Counted from the first letter of the stretch, positions 25,976 to 38,002 are shown. The stretch is 64,000 nt of DNA from Epiperipatus broadwayi (GCA_028023455.1 JAQFVV010000018.1:7779274-7843273); one strand, 5' to 3'. Made by a program: numbers and translations. Notes: generated by a model not told the origin, from the letters alone.

Positions 25976-26198
25976 TGTAATTGTATTTAGAAAGTAATAA
26001 ACCTTCCTCACTAGCTCTATAAGACACTTAAGATTAGCATATATAGATGCATTTAAGTTTAAAAATAAGATAGTCATTATTATTGTCTCAAGGCTTTATC
26101 TTATGACTGGAATGAGACTATTCTCACATTTAACATCACTGATTTAATATTATGTACAGCTCTAGTGAGGAAGGTTTATTACCTTCTAAATAGAATTA
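25976..26198. repeat. inverted repeat with 140-bp spacer
   Basis: Arms of about 40 bp (TTTAGAAAGTAATAAACC, TTCCTCACTAG at 25,985-26,015 and the complement at about 26,160-26,198). Possibly a small MITE. It begins just right of family F copy 2. Confidence 0.7.
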
Positions 26199-27782
26199 TA
26201 TCACATTTCTGTAAAACCATTCAATTTTCAATAGAATTATAAAAATGTAAAATTATTGAAGTTGTTTAGCTCTATATGGCTGTATAAGTAAAATATCTGG
26301 GTTCAAAATTTTAGAATTTTGAAACTTAAAGAGCAAAATAAGAGTCAAATGACCACTTGATAAAAGCCATATAAGTTTCTTGCATCTGAATAAAAAGGAA
26401 TTAGACATAAATTGATTAAGTTCATCTCTTGACTTCTATTCATGGATTAAATTCCTTCATAATTAATTATGAAGAGTTCAGATAACATCATTAGGTAAAA
26501 AGCACTTGAAATAAATGCATATATATAATTATATATAATTACATATATAATTATAAAACCTTGGAAGTTGATACTTAAAAATTATAAATCACTCAAATAA
26601 TTTTGATGATATTAAATATTGATATCGTATAATATCAGGAAAAAATTTATATTGTAAATCTAAAATTTAAAATATTAAAAAGATAATGTAGAGACAATAC
26701 AATAAGATATAATAGATGGATAGTAAACATTTTTAATGGAATTCCAAGTATGAAAATTATCACACACACACGCACAAAAAAAAAAAAAACATCACTGCTA
26801 TATGATAATAGATTAATAAAATTATGAGGCAAAATAATTTTATTTTACTTGGAAGGCATTATAGTTATATAATTTTAAAAAAATTATTTTAGTTGAGAAT
26901 TTGAAAAGTACTTACCTATCTTTGCGTTCATAAACTTATCTGGTAGCACATTTATTTATTATTGAAATCATTACTATTTTGGTTCTGGATTCAATATTTA
27001 ATAATGTTTTATATAAATATTTCCACTAATCTTAAAAGAGATTTAATTAAGCTTTTAAGAGCTTTTGTACGAAATATTTTCTTTTTCTGTCACTTCTACT
27101 TAGAAATGAAAATTTTAATATCAATATGATGTTTTTTTAATTAAAAACAATTAAATTCTACAAAATATCTATTGAAGACAATTATATGTAAAACTATTTT
27201 AATAATAATGATTGTCGATAGCGAGTTTGTTATGCAAGATATGGCTAACATATATATAATATTAGAAAATGAACATTTTTAATGCACTGAATTTATAGGG
27301 GTTATTTGTAAATTATTCTAGACTTCATCATTGAACTTACAGTATCAGTGTTTATTAATGTATGAACTACTACTCTCTATAGAAAATTATACTAGTAAAA
27401 TAATATGATATCCAAAAATAAAAGTATTTGCATTTTCAGCATTAATATAAAAGTTTTCCTCAATTAATAGGTTATGATTACCAGATTTCACACCAGTGAT
27501 ATACAGTCTGATTTAGTCAAAGAATTTTAGCTAACAATTATATGAATAACTTAATGAGTTTCTGATTATTACACCTTCTTTCAGATGAATAAAACTGTTC
27601 CACTTAATCAGTCTAATAATCAACTTTGTAAGATGATGATTTGAAAGTTTGAAAATTAAAATTTCAAATGCAATCAATTTATAAGACTTGCTCTAACAAC
27701 TCTAATACTTGATCATCTTTTAACAGAATTATTTCTATATATCAAGTATCATTGCATTCTAATATTTTACATATATAAATTA
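26199..27782. other. no recognisable feature
   Basis: AT-rich, with a palindromic TATATAATTATATATAATTA patch near 26,519-26,557. No supported coding frame. Confidence 0.4.
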
Positions 27783-28752
27783 TTATTTTTGGGGAAAAAC
27801 CGTGTATTATTTTGCATTACAATCCGATATTTCAATGGACTAGCAATCGCCATTATCAAGGTTAACGTTTGAAAGAAAAATCATTAGATCTCAAACAATA
27901 ACGTGACTCAGTGTGAGATGAGAAAGAGATTCAACTTGAAGTAGTTCAGCATTCACAATATGAGGCTTATCAAAATGTTTATTTCCCTCAGTTTTTTCAC
28001 CTATTAATTTTTAGTTAATATTAGATAAAATGAGAGGTTTCCACATAGCTGGAATATATTGTGCTTCATCAGTCCTATTTAAATCAGTAGGTCTCTTTAA
28101 TATTTCAATTGACTCTCCCATGGTTCTTAAATCATATCTTTTCAAATTAGCAAGTATTTTTGTATTGTCAAAATCAGGTTTGTGACCAATTTCTAAAAAA
28201 TGGGAAGTAAAAACTGATGTGCTAATTTTTTGATTAAAAGCATTTCTATGTTTTTTATTTCTGGCATTTATTCATCTATTAGACTGACCCACATAGCTTC
28301 TTGAGAACTGCAAACATGGAATTTCATAAATTCCTCAGTGTTTCAAAAATATTCTGTCTTTGGGTTTATATTAAAAAAATCACCAATTTTTTTGCCAATA
28401 GAAAAAGTAGTTTTTATATTAAAACAAGATAGTCTTCTACTGATTTTATCAGTAACCCCTTTAATATAAGGTAAAATTATTCTATTAAAAGAGGAATTGT
28501 CAATTCTATCCTTATTTTTCTTTTTAGTATTAATGCTATGTAAAGCCTTACATATGATGTTTTTATTATAATTATTAGAAAGTAAAATATTTTTTGTAAG
28601 TTCTATTTCTTGAGTAAAATGTTTTTTATCAGATAAATTATAAGCTCTAGTCAACAGATTTTTTGCTATGGAAAAAATTTGTGCAGGATGATGATGAGAA
28701 TTAAAATTAAGATATCTGTTTGTAAGGGTGGATTTTCTGTAAACTGATATTG
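27783..28752 (-). mobile_element. Penelope-like element, 3' half with GIY-YIG domain
   Basis: Minus-strand continuation of the PLE whose RT lies at 38,524-39,240. Just left of the Gypsy insertion it codes for the post-RT linker (103-codon frame 28,343-28,654; upstream, the characteristic 'YRK...TNRYLNFNSHH' segment near 28,680-28,745). After a frameshift comes a GIY-YIG endonuclease: GIYEIP at 28,317-28,334 and SYVGQSNR at about 28,278-28,298, followed by the cysteine-poor C-terminus to a stop at 28,011-28,013. One in-frame stop (28,272-28,274) interrupts it. GIY-YIG nucleases fused behind an RT define canonical Penelope elements. The tail to about 27,783 carries a hairpin 'gataatgg...ccattgaaat' motif. 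Confidence 0.85.
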
Positions 28753-28761
28753 ATAATGTTT

Positions 28762-30211
28762 CATCACCTTACGTCATGTCAAAACGATTTCGAAGTCTAA
28801 TCCCGCCCACAAGCTCGAACTCCCAGCATGGACCAATAGGGACACTCAGGGTCGCACTGTAATTGTTTCAAAATTACTATTATGGTAAAAGACACTATGA
28901 TAACCAATGGAGAAGATGCTTGATTAACTAACTGATCGATCCAAGCATTGGACCGTATCATTGGTTATTTGGGACCAATACAATTATTCGTTTATATCTC
29001 TAAACAATTAGAAGCTTATAAGATCATCCCCCCTATATCATACCATCCGGTAGAATTATTTACTCCAGCTATATTTACAACTCATTGACATTTATTTATC
29101 TTTTATAATAGGCCCTCCCAATTCTTAAATCTATCTTAAATACGGAAGAAGTAAATAAATAAATAAACATCGTGACTTATGGCACGATGTTTGTAAGAGA
29201 CATTTTACAAAAAAAAGCAACAAAGTTTAAGAAAGATAAATCTAAAGTAATATAATTAACTATATGCATAAATGCTAACTTTATTAATAATCAAGACGAA
29301 AAATAGAATAAAGATTTAATTATAGGAAATGATTTGAGAAATGCTCGACTTGTTTAAATACTGAACAAATTTATTGAATATAAGAAAAACACATTGGTTA
29401 AAAGTTTTATTTACAGGCACACACACGCCTTTTACGCACTCGCACAGAAAAGAACATATTATATATCGTAAAATATGGATGATAGAATATAAATTTCTTT
29501 TTTTTTTACATTTTTGAAGGTAAGTGTTATAAATTATAAGATAATAACTAGGATCAAAGTTCATATTTGAAAAGTCCTGAGATTTAAATTTTTAGGAATT
29601 GCATAATGTTTGATCTTACGAAGGCTGAGATTACAATAATCAGTTACAATAATAAATTTTTAAATATAATGAATTACGGAATATTTTATAGTTTAATTTA
29701 CGAAATCAAAGTTAGTTAATTATGAGATTGCCTCTTTTAAAAGTTTACGTATGGAATGAATGAAAGCATAAAAATATAAAGTGTTTACCTAGGATTTTGG
29801 CTTATTCTTCCGCTGCTTCTAATTAAGTGGAGGTTTGAACATGGGAGATGATGTTTTCCATAAGGAGGTTGTTCATTTCTTTTAAAGTTGAGCGTAATAA
29901 ATCAGGATGATTCATGTATTTCCCGGAACATTATTGAACTGGTTGGAGCACTAATTTTAGATGGTAATATTATTAAGTATTCATAGCGACGGAGATGTTC
30001 TGGTGGCGGAGCATCGATCAATCACTGAAGGGTTTCCTAGCCCCTCATGACAGTCGACGCTCTAAATATTAATTTCATATCGATCATCTTGAAAACGGAT
30101 AGCACAAACGAAGTAATTTGAATTAAATTGAATTTTGAGAAAGTTGAACAAAAATTTGATAATTTGACTTAGCTTCTCTTAACATAACATTTTATATTTT
30201 ATATCTCTGTC
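28762..30211 (-). repeat. truncated Gypsy LTR, minus orientation
   Basis: Reverse complement of 36,901-38,348 in the intact LTR. It lacks the outer about 160 bp (the TGTAACCGGG... end) and the inner 605 bp, so neither natural LTR terminus remains. The left edge shares CATCAC with the host PLE sequence. The right edge lies in a T run and passes straight into pol. Confidence 0.9.
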
Positions 30212-30215
30212 TTTT

Positions 30216-30470
30216 TCACGTAGGTATTGTATTATTTGTTGGCATTCTTCATCCTCTTTCTGGCGCCTCCGAATGTTGTTTGTACTAAACTCACCCTCCC
30301 GGCTCCGCCTGGTAGTAGCGGCTATGTACGCGAATTCCTCAGCCTCGGCATTTGGCTATGTTCCCACAGGGTAACGGCTCAGTGTGTCCGCGATCACGTT
30401 ATCCTTCCCGTTACAATATTCCACTTCATATTGGAACTCCTGCAGGGCTAAGCTCCACCTCACTAACCTA
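30216..30470 (-). pseudogene. Gypsy RNase H remainder after a 2-nt frameshift
   Basis: The sequence is the reverse complement of 34,809-35,077, covering the RNase H end (the [11 protein letters not shown] and ADTLSRYP region of the sister copy) and the start of the linker to integrase. It is out of frame with the upstream ORF and stops abruptly in the LTR fragment. The integrase, polypurine tract and first 605 bp of LTR have been deleted here. Confidence 0.88.
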
Positions 30471-32768
30471 TTATTTGTCAAAAAACTTATTCAGAAATTC
30501 CAGACTCCGATGGTCGGTAATTACTCTCACTTTGGATCCGACCAGGTACTGTCGGAACTTTTTGAAAGCCCACACTATGGCGAGGGCCTCTCGTTCGGTG
30601 ACAGTGTATCTTCGTTCGGGATCTTTGAGTAGTTGGCTAATGAATGCCAACACCCTTTGTTCTCCATCCGGTCCCTTTTGGTACAACGTGGCTCCTAGCC
30701 CAATGTCGCTACTGTCCGTCTGTACCCAAAACATCTGGTCGAAGTCTGGGTATGCTAATATGGTCTGTTTTAAAAATCCTTCCTTCACCCTCTGGAAACT
30801 CCGTTCCCGTCTCTCATCCCATATCCACGCTTGCTCCTTTCTTAACAATTGTAATAGGGGTTCCATATCATGGGAAAAGTTTTCGTAAAATTTGTTGTAG
30901 AAGGCGCACATTCCGAGGAATGCTTTAATATCCTTTCTTTTCTTCGGAACAGGGAATTCTTGGATGGCCTGGATCTTTTCAGGGTTAGGTCGTATTCCAT
31001 CCTGGCTTATGATATGTCCCAAGAACTTGACTTCCTGGGTCGCAAAGTGGCTTTTTTTTAGGTTTATTTTTATTCCCTTCTGTTCGCATTCATGGAGCAA
31101 CATTTCTAAGTGCCGACAATGCTCCTCTATGTCTTCAGACGCTATAATGATATCGTCTACGTACATCGTGACAAATTTCTTAACTTCATCTGATAGGGTT
31201 TGGTCCAGGCACTGCACTAAGCCTGCACCACTATTCTTTAATCCAAAAGGCACGCGATTAAACTGGTACGCCCGTCCATTATATTTGAATGTGGCGTATT
31301 TCCGATCGTCGGGGTGGAGGCTCATCTGCCAGTAGCTATTTGTCAAGTCCATTGTGGAAAAGATTCGCTTGTTCTGAAATCTTGTCATCAGTTTGCTCAT
31401 GATGGGCGGAGCGTTTGTATCTGGAATTGTCACCTTGTTCAGTTGTCTGGCATCGAGGCACAATCGTATCGATCCGTCACCCTTTTTTACGGCTAAGATG
31501 GGGTTGTTGTATGGCGAGGTACACTTTGAAATAACCCCCCACTCTATCATCTGCTCCAGCTGAGTTTCAATCTCCTTACGGTATTGGAAAGGGATTGGGT
31601 ACGCTCTAGTTTGATATGGGTTGCTGGTGTTCAACCGGATTCGGTGTTCGTACCCCTTGATTACTCCCGGCTTGTCTGAGAAAACACTCTCGTAAGACCC
31701 CAATATTCCTTGAATCCTCTCTCTCTGCCCTTTATCTGGCCCAGTCATTTCATTAACTCTTTTTTCAATCTCCCCTTTTACCATGATACATTGCAGCTTC
31801 CTCTGCCCTTCTGGTTCTCTATCCATGGTTTCCCCAAAAGGCACTGTGACTCTACCGATTCTTGCTCGTTCAGTCCCATAATCAATGCTACACTTTGCCA
31901 TTCTCATAAAATCAGACCCTAACACCAAGTCATGTATCAACCCCTCAAGTATTAACACAATCTGGGTAAATTCCTGTCCTGCAATCACTATATTCGCCCA
32001 CACCTGTTTGGTCTGTATTCTCGCCTTTTTCCCATTGGCCAGTATAATCTGGGTCCCTTTTAATGGCAAGATTTTCATTTCTGTTTGCCCTTGGGCGATC
32101 CTGTCAAAAATTTCCTGAGCCATTACCGACACCTGACTTCCTGTATCCAGCAGAGCCCTCGCATGAACCCCTTGGATTGACACATCGATCTTCGGGCACT
32201 CCTGTTTCCTCCGAGGTCCTTCCCCCCCTTCATCTTGTGCTATATTAGCTATCCTGATCCCATCATTCCCTTCTTTGCTAAAATAGTCATCATTTTCGGC
32301 TGCCTCTAATATCTCCAACACTCGTGTTATCTCAGTTTCCCCCTCAACGACTTGTCTAATCTCCCTGGGCAGGTTGCGCCCTGCTATCCTGATTTGCAAC
32401 TCTTCCGGTACTTGATATTTATTTATTTTTCTTAATCTCGCCACCTGTCGCTGTATGAAGGTACTGTATGTTTCATCTTCTTCCTTTTTGCTTTGTTCAA
32501 TTGCCCACTTTTCCCTTTCTTGTTGGGCTAGTCCCCAATATCTTCCCATTATGGCTCTTTGGTATTCTTCGAACGTTTCCGGTTTCTCTTTCATCGCCTC
32601 CCACCATTCCACTACTTCCCCTTGGATATGGCTGCATGCAATCGCTATCTTAGATTCTTCACTAAACTGCCCGCAAGAGAACAACCTCTTCAGACTTTCC
32701 ACATGTCGACATGGGCTTTCGTCTCCCTTTCCTTTAAAATGTTCGAGTTTAATCCACTTTCCCTCCAT
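30471..32768 (-). CDS. Gypsy Gag-Pol polyprotein (gag, protease, RT, RNase H start)
   Basis: A single 765-codon frame. Residues 1-190: retrotransposon gag domain ([18 protein letters not shown]) without any CCHC zinc knuckle. About 195-300: aspartic protease with ALLDTGS at 205-211 and the closing VLGSDFM. About 370-600: reverse transcriptase with [23 protein letters not shown] and the catalytic YVDD at 536-539. From about 640: RNase H with [13 protein letters not shown] and the TEREALA segment. The frame stops early after [12 protein letters not shown] because two A are missing relative to the other copy at 34,800-34,806. RNase H sequence continues, out of frame, to about 30,216. The ATG at 32,768 is the first in frame after the leader. 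Gag and Pol share one frame. Confidence 0.93.
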   Translation of the reverse strand: MEGKWIKLEHFKGKGDESPCRHVESLKRLFSCGQFSEESKIAIACSHIQGEVVEWWEAMKEKPETFEEYQRAIMGRYWGLAQQEREKWAIEQSKKEEDETYSTFIQRQVARLRKINKYQVPEELQIRIAGRNLPREIRQVVEGETEITRVLEILEAAENDDYFSKEGNDGIRIANIAQDEGGEGPRRKQECPKIDVSIQGVHARALLDTGSQVSVMAQEIFDRIAQGQTEMKILPLKGTQIILANGKKARIQTKQVWANIVIAGQEFTQIVLILEGLIHDLVLGSDFMRMAKCSIDYGTERARIGRVTVPFGETMDREPEGQRKLQCIMVKGEIEKRVNEMTGPDKGQRERIQGILGSYESVFSDKPGVIKGYEHRIRLNTSNPYQTRAYPIPFQYRKEIETQLEQMIEWGVISKCTSPYNNPILAVKKGDGSIRLCLDARQLNKVTIPDTNAPPIMSKLMTRFQNKRIFSTMDLTNSYWQMSLHPDDRKYATFKYNGRAYQFNRVPFGLKNSGAGLVQCLDQTLSDEVKKFVTMYVDDIIIASEDIEEHCRHLEMLLHECEQKGIKINLKKSHFATQEVKFLGHIISQDGIRPNPEKIQAIQEFPVPKKRKDIKAFLGMCAFYNKFYENFSHDMEPLLQLLRKEQAWIWDERRERSFQRVKEGFLKQTILAYPDFDQMFWVQTDSSDIGLGATLYQKGPDGEQRVLAFISQLLKDPERRYTVTEREALAIVWAFKKFRQYLVGSKVRVITDHRSLEFLNKFFDK

Positions 32769-33099
32769 CCTGTTTAATATTCGATTTATTTTTGATACAA
32801 GTGATTAATCGACGTCCGCGCCTCTATCTCCCGCTATGTTTTTTTTTTTTTTATTTATTTTATTTCGCTCCGGCTCCAAATGTTTTATTACAAGGTTTGC
32901 GATATTGTGAATCGCTGTATTTTGTTCCGTTTACTTATTTTCCTTTTCTCCCTTTGTATTCGTCCAAAGTTTTTTTGTTTACATGAAAAATTTTTTTTCG
33001 TCCTTTACAAGGTTCGGCCGCTTTTGGCTAATATTTTGGTTTGCTTCTCTAAAACATTATTTGTATTAACTTCACGTTTGGAAGCGTCATTTGTCTTAG
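32769..33099 (-). other. Gypsy 5' untranslated leader
   Basis: About 330 bp between the primer-binding site and the gag start. On the plus strand it is T-rich with a run of 12 T near 32,839. No open frame or splice signal is obvious. Confidence 0.7.
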
Positions 33100-33116
33100 C
33101 CCCACGTTGGGCGCCA
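33100..33116 (-). promoter_or_regulatory. primer-binding site for tRNA-Lys
   Basis: The plus strand reads CCCCACGTTGGGCGCCA, identical to the 3' end of animal tRNA-Lys(CUU) as I recall it. The element-sense complement TGGCGCCCAACGTGGGG lies two bases inside the LTR end (…GGTTACA-AT-TGGCGCC). This places the 5' LTR of the minus copy on the right and confirms its orientation. Confidence 0.9.
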
Positions 33117-33118
33117 AT

Positions 33119-33690
33119 TGTAACCGGGACACTTGGTCATCCGATCACGTAGGGATTGTGATTCCGAAACAAACATGACATAGCGTAAAGCTTTATTTAT
33201 TTTCTTCTATCGATAAATGTTCACTATCAATACAAGGGGGCGCCAGATACGATGATTTAATTATAATTTAACTTCTCGCATCACCTTACGTCATGTCAAA
33301 ACGATTTCGAAATCTAATCCTGCCCACAAGCTCGAACTCCCAGCATGGACCAATAGGGACACTCAGGGTCGCACTGTAATTGTTTCAAAATTACTATTAC
33401 GGTAAAAGATGCTATGATAACCAATGGGGAAGATGCTTGATTAACTAACTGATCGATCCAAGCATTGGACCGTATCATTGGTTATTTGGGACCAATACGA
33501 TTATTCGTTTATATCTCTAAACAATTAGAAGCTTATAAGATCATCCCCCCTATATCATACCGTCCGGTAGAATTATTTACTCCAGCTATATTTACAACTC
33601 ATTGACATTTATTTATCTTTTATAATAGGCCCTCCCAATTCTTAAATCTATCTTAAATACGGAAGAAGTAAATAAATAAATAAACATCGT
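33119..33690 (-). repeat. Gypsy 5' LTR remnant of the minus copy
   Basis: Reverse complement of 37,937-38,508, exactly 572 bp without net gaps. The TG end (TGTAACCGGGAC on the plus strand) is intact next to the primer-binding site. The other end breaks at 33,690 inside a hairpin (AACATCGTG...CACGATGTT in the full LTR), where sequence switches to the pol of the plus copy with CGT shared at the junction. Confidence 0.92.
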
Positions 33691-35180
33691 ACCCAATCCC
33701 TTTCCAATACCGTAAGGAGATTGAAACTCAGCTGGAGCAGATGATAGAGTGGGGGGTTATTTCAAAGTGTACCTCACCATACAACAACCCCATCTTAGCC
33801 GTAAAAAAGGGTGACGGATCGATATGATTGTGCCTCGATGCCAGACAACTGAACAAGGTGACAATTCCAGATACAAATGCTCCGCCCATCATGAGCGAAC
33901 TGATGACAAGATTTCAGAACAAGCGAATCTTTTCCACGATGGACTTGACAAATAGCTACTGGCAGATGAGCCTCCACCCCGACGATCGAAAATACACCAC
34001 ATTCAAATATAACGGACGGGCGTACCAGTTTAATCGCGTGCCTTTTGGATTAAAGAATAGTGGTGCAGGCTTAGTGCAGTGCCTGGACCAAACCCTATCA
34101 GATGAAGTTAAGAAATTTGTCACGATGTACGTAGACGATATCATTATAGCGTCTGAAGACATAGAGGAGCATTGTCGGCACTTAGAAATGTTGCTCCATG
34201 AATGCGAACAGAAGGGAATAAAAATAAACCTAAAAAAAAGCCACTTTGCGACCCAGGAAGTCAAGTTCTTGGGACATATCATAAGCCAGGATGGAATACG
34301 ACCTAACCCTGAAAAGATCCAGGCCATCCAAGAATTCCCTGTTCCGAAGAAAAGAAAGGATATTAAAGCATTCCTCGGAATGTGCACCTTCTACAACAAA
34401 TTTTACGAAAACTTCTCCCATGATATGGAACCCCTATTACAATTGTTAAGAAAGGAGCAAGCGTGGATATGGGATGAGAGACGGGAACGGAGTTTCCAGA
34501 GGGTGAAGGAAGGATTTTTAAAACAGACCATATTAGCATACCCAGACTTCGACCAGATGTTTTGGGTACAGACGGACAGTAGCGACATTGGGCTAGGAGC
34601 CACGTTGTACCAAAAGGGACCGGATGGAGAACAAAGGGTGTTGGCATTCATTAGCCGACTACTCAAAGATCCCGAACGAAGATACACTGTCACCGAACGA
34701 GAGGCCCTCGCCATAGTGTGGGCTTTCAAAAAGTTCCGACAGTACCTGGTCGGATCCAAAGTGAGAGTAATTACCGACCATCGGAGTCTGGAATTTCTGA
34801 ATAAAAGTTTTTTGACAAATAATAGGTTAGTGAGGTGGAGCTTAGCCCTGCAGGAGTTCCAATATGAAGTGGAATATTGTAAAGGGAAGGATAACGTGAT
34901 CGCGGACACACTGAGCCGTTACCCTGTGGGAACACAGCCAAATGCCGAGGCTGAGGAATTCGCGTACATAGCCGCTACTACCAGGCGGAGCCGGGAGGGT
35001 GAGTTTAGTGCAAACAACATTCGGAGGCGCCAGAAAGAGGATGAAGAATGCCAACAAATAATACGATACCTACGTGAGAGGAGGCCAGAGGCAGGGTCCG
35101 AAAAAAAGAAAAAAAAGGAAGAGACTGGGGGGGTCTGTTATGGAAATATCGGGACCGGTGCATTATTCTGGAAGGGATAG
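33691..35180 (+). pseudogene. Gypsy RT and RNase H of the plus copy, broken
   Basis: Starts abruptly inside RT ([14 protein letters not shown]). An in-frame TGA at 33,825-33,827 replaces the CGA arginine of the sister copy, a CpG transition. After it, a 450-codon frame (33,828-35,180) runs through RT ([18 protein letters not shown] about 104 codons in) and RNase H ([32 protein letters not shown]). It leaves frame in the A- and G-rich stretch 35,100-35,133, and integrase continues in another frame. Gag and protease are absent from this copy. Confidence 0.92.
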
Positions 35181-35233
35181 TCCAAAGGAAAACAGGGAAT
35201 GGGAAACAAACCCGTATTGTAATACCGAAGGGA

Positions 35234-36229
35234 ATGCGGGATCGAATGGTTGATGAGACCCATCAGGAACGTGGCCATTACGGAACAAGCAAGACTGAGG
35301 GGTACCTTAGTAATTGGTTTTACTGGCCAGGGATGCACCACGACATTGCCAGAAGACTACGGGAGTGTGAGATTTGTGCGAGGACAAAACCGTTAAATCG
35401 GTCGAATGAAGGGCCTCAGATACCGATCATCGTCCGGGAACCAAACCACACCCTGGCCATTGATTATTACGGGCCATTGCCGATGTTTGGGGGAAAGAGG
35501 TATTTACTGGTCACATATGATTTGTGCTCCAAAATGGTCGCTGCGTACCCCATGGCCCGGACTAATGCAAACCAGACCATCAAACTGTTGGAAACCAAAC
35601 AATTTCCCATCATCGGGAAACCTAAGTGCCTTTTATCGGATCATGGCACACCATTTGTATCAAAGATGTGGAGGCGATGGGTGAACCAAACTGGGATCAA
35701 ACATCATATGACGTCTATCCGGAACCCGCAGAGCAACCCATGCGAGCGGGTGATGCGGGAGTTGGGGCGGCTATTCCGCGTGTACACTGCAGGAGATCAT
35801 CGGAAATGGGTTCGGGAGATTCCCCGGATTACTGAAATGATCAATACCTCAAAGAATGAGTCCACTGGACTTGAACCAAGTCGACTCCATTATGGACGAC
35901 CTATACCGTATCCTTACAATGAGAGACCCTCGATCCGAACAGGAAGAGTTGATCGAAAACATGACAATCAGATAGCATTACGGAGATTGGAACATATGGG
36001 GGAAATGCGAAGGCAGACCAATAGGCCAATCCGAAACACGTTCACTGTGGGAGACAGAGTCATGGTAAGAGCAAATCCGGTCAGTCGACCGGAACAGCAC
36101 ATATTCAAGAAATTCCTCGACATCTATGAGGGCCCATATGAGATCGTCCGGGCATATGGGAATAATGCCTTTGTACTGTCACAAGGAAAGGGAACATTTA
36201 ATGCGAGGGCACTTAAGAGGGCCGAATAA
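35234..36229 (+). CDS. Gypsy integrase
   Basis: A 331-codon frame; related coding sequence is open in the same frame back to about 35,129, so the ATG is not the natural start. It shows an HHCC zinc-binding domain (H10, H15, C45, C48), the DDE core (D77 in LAIDYYGPL, D136 in LLSDHGTPF, E171 in NPQSNPCERV) and a C-terminal GPY/F module (YEGPYEIVRAYGNNAFVL). It would insert the cDNA into the host genome. The stop at 36,227-36,229 is followed by a hairpin and the polypurine tract. All catalytic residues are present, but the frame break upstream disconnects it from the polyprotein. Confidence 0.93.
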   Translation: MRDRMVDETHQERGHYGTSKTEGYLSNWFYWPGMHHDIARRLRECEICARTKPLNRSNEGPQIPIIVREPNHTLAIDYYGPLPMFGGKRYLLVTYDLCSKMVAAYPMARTNANQTIKLLETKQFPIIGKPKCLLSDHGTPFVSKMWRRWVNQTGIKHHMTSIRNPQSNPCERVMRELGRLFRVYTAGDHRKWVREIPRITEMINTSKNESTGLEPSRLHYGRPIPYPYNERPSIRTGRVDRKHDNQIALRRLEHMGEMRRQTNRPIRNTFTVGDRVMVRANPVSRPEQHIFKKFLDIYEGPYEIVRAYGNNAFVLSQGKGTFNARALKRAE

Positions 36230-36249
36230 CTTGGCTCCTCCTCAGAGCT

Positions 36250-36272
36250 AAAATCCGCAATCCTCGGATTTT
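36250..36272 (+). other. hairpin before the polypurine tract
   Basis: AAAATCCG and CGGATTTT (8-bp stem, 7-base loop CAATCCT) lie between the integrase stop and the polypurine tract. A role is not established; it could structure the 3' end of the genomic RNA. Confidence 0.5.
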
Positions 36273-36280
36273 ACTCTACA

Positions 36281-36295
36281 CCAGGCGGGGAGATA
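36281..36295 (+). promoter_or_regulatory. polypurine tract
   Basis: The purine-rich run AGGCGGGGAGATA directly precedes the TGTAAC start of the LTR, the position where plus-strand DNA synthesis is primed in LTR elements. Confidence 0.8.
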
Positions 36296-38002
36296 TGTAA
36301 CGGAATAACGTTACATAGGGTTTGAACCTAGGAAAGTTAAGTATATATTAATGACGAAATAAATGACAGGTACAAAACTTTTTAAAAAAGCGATCTTGTT
36401 TAAAAATGAACGAGAAACAGCCGTGTCTAAAGCAGATCGCAGATATTCAGGAGTACCTGTCAGATTGATTGAAATAAAATTAAAAAAGTTTTTATTTTTT
36501 GGGGAATTAATTTATTATAATCATTATTTGTCAAGTTTGCTTTTTGTTATTTCGTTTTAAACTAAAAAGGGATATTTTAAAATTATAATTGTAGTAAAAG
36601 TAAAAGCTTATAGAAATGATTTTGAGAAAGATTAAATGCTCGACTTTTAGCTAATGTAAATTACATTGTTCTCGTAAGACACGCACACACGTATGCATTC
36701 AAGGTGTGAATGAATATAAGTTTGTTAACTGAGATTGCAATATGAGATTGTCTAAACATAAGATTGCCTTAAGCACATGGATTGAGTAGGACACGGACCC
36801 CAACGACAACTCTAAGAACATGGAACTCTGGGGGGAGATTCGATCCTCAGATAAGATCCAACCCATATAAATATCAAGCAAAAAATGTTAAAAAAAAAAA
36901 GACAGAGATATAAAATATAAAATGTTATGTTAAGAGAAGCTAAGTCAAATTATCAAATTTTTGTTCAACTTTCTCAAAATTCAATTTAATTCAAATTACT
37001 TCGTTTGTGCTATCCGTTTTCAAGATGATCGATATGAAATTAATATTTAGAGCGTCGACTGTCATGAGGGGCTAGGAAACCCTTCAGTGATTGATCGACG
37101 CTCCGCCACCAGAACATCTCCGTCGCTATGAATACTTAATAATATTACCATCTAAAATTAGTGCTCCAACCAGTTCAATAATGTTCCGTGAAATACATGA
37201 ATCATCCTGATTTATTACGCTCAACTTTAAAAGAAATGAACAACCTCCTTATGGAAAACATCATCTCCCATGTTCAAACCTCCACTTAATTAGAAGCAGC
37301 GGAAGAATAAGCCAAAATCCTAGGTAAACACTTTATATTTTTATGCTTTCATTCATTCCATACGTAAACTTTTAAAAGAGGCAATCTCATAATTAACTAA
37401 CTTTGATTTCGTAAATTAAACTATAAAATATTCCGTAATTCATTATATTTAAAAATTTATTATTGTAACTTATTATTGTAATCTCAGCCTTCGTAAGATC
37501 AAACATTATGCAATTCCTAAAAATTTAAATCTCAGGACTTTTCAAATATGAACTTTGATCCTAGTTATTATCTTATAATTTATAACACTTACCTTCAAAA
37601 CTGTAAAAAAAAGAAATTTATATTCTATCATCCATATTTTACGATATATAATATGTTCTTTTCTGTGCGAGTGCGTAAATGCGTGTGTGTGCGTGTAAAT
37701 AAAACTTTTAACCAATGTGCTTTTTTTTATATTCAATAAATTTGTTCAGTATTTAAACAAGTCGAGCATTTCTCAAATCATTTCCTATAATTAAATCTTT
37801 ATTCTATTTTTCGTCTTGATTATTAATAAAGTTAGCATTTATGCACATAGTTAATTATATTACTTTAGATTTATCTTTCTTAAACTTTGTTGCTTTTTTT
37901 TGTAAAATGTCTCTTACAAACATCGTGCCGTAAGTCACGATGTTTATTTATTTATTTACTTCTTCCGTATTTAAGATAGATTTAAGAATTGGGAGGGCCT
38001 AT

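Noticed and set aside
30227-33152. Many plus-strand open frames across the left Gypsy copy
   Set aside because: They are antisense shadows of the minus-strand gag-pol frame, which carries clear domains.
33795-35341. Minus-strand open frames across the right Gypsy copy
   Set aside because: Antisense shadows of the plus-strand RT, RNase H and integrase. They mirror the antisense frames of the left copy because the region is an inverted duplicate.
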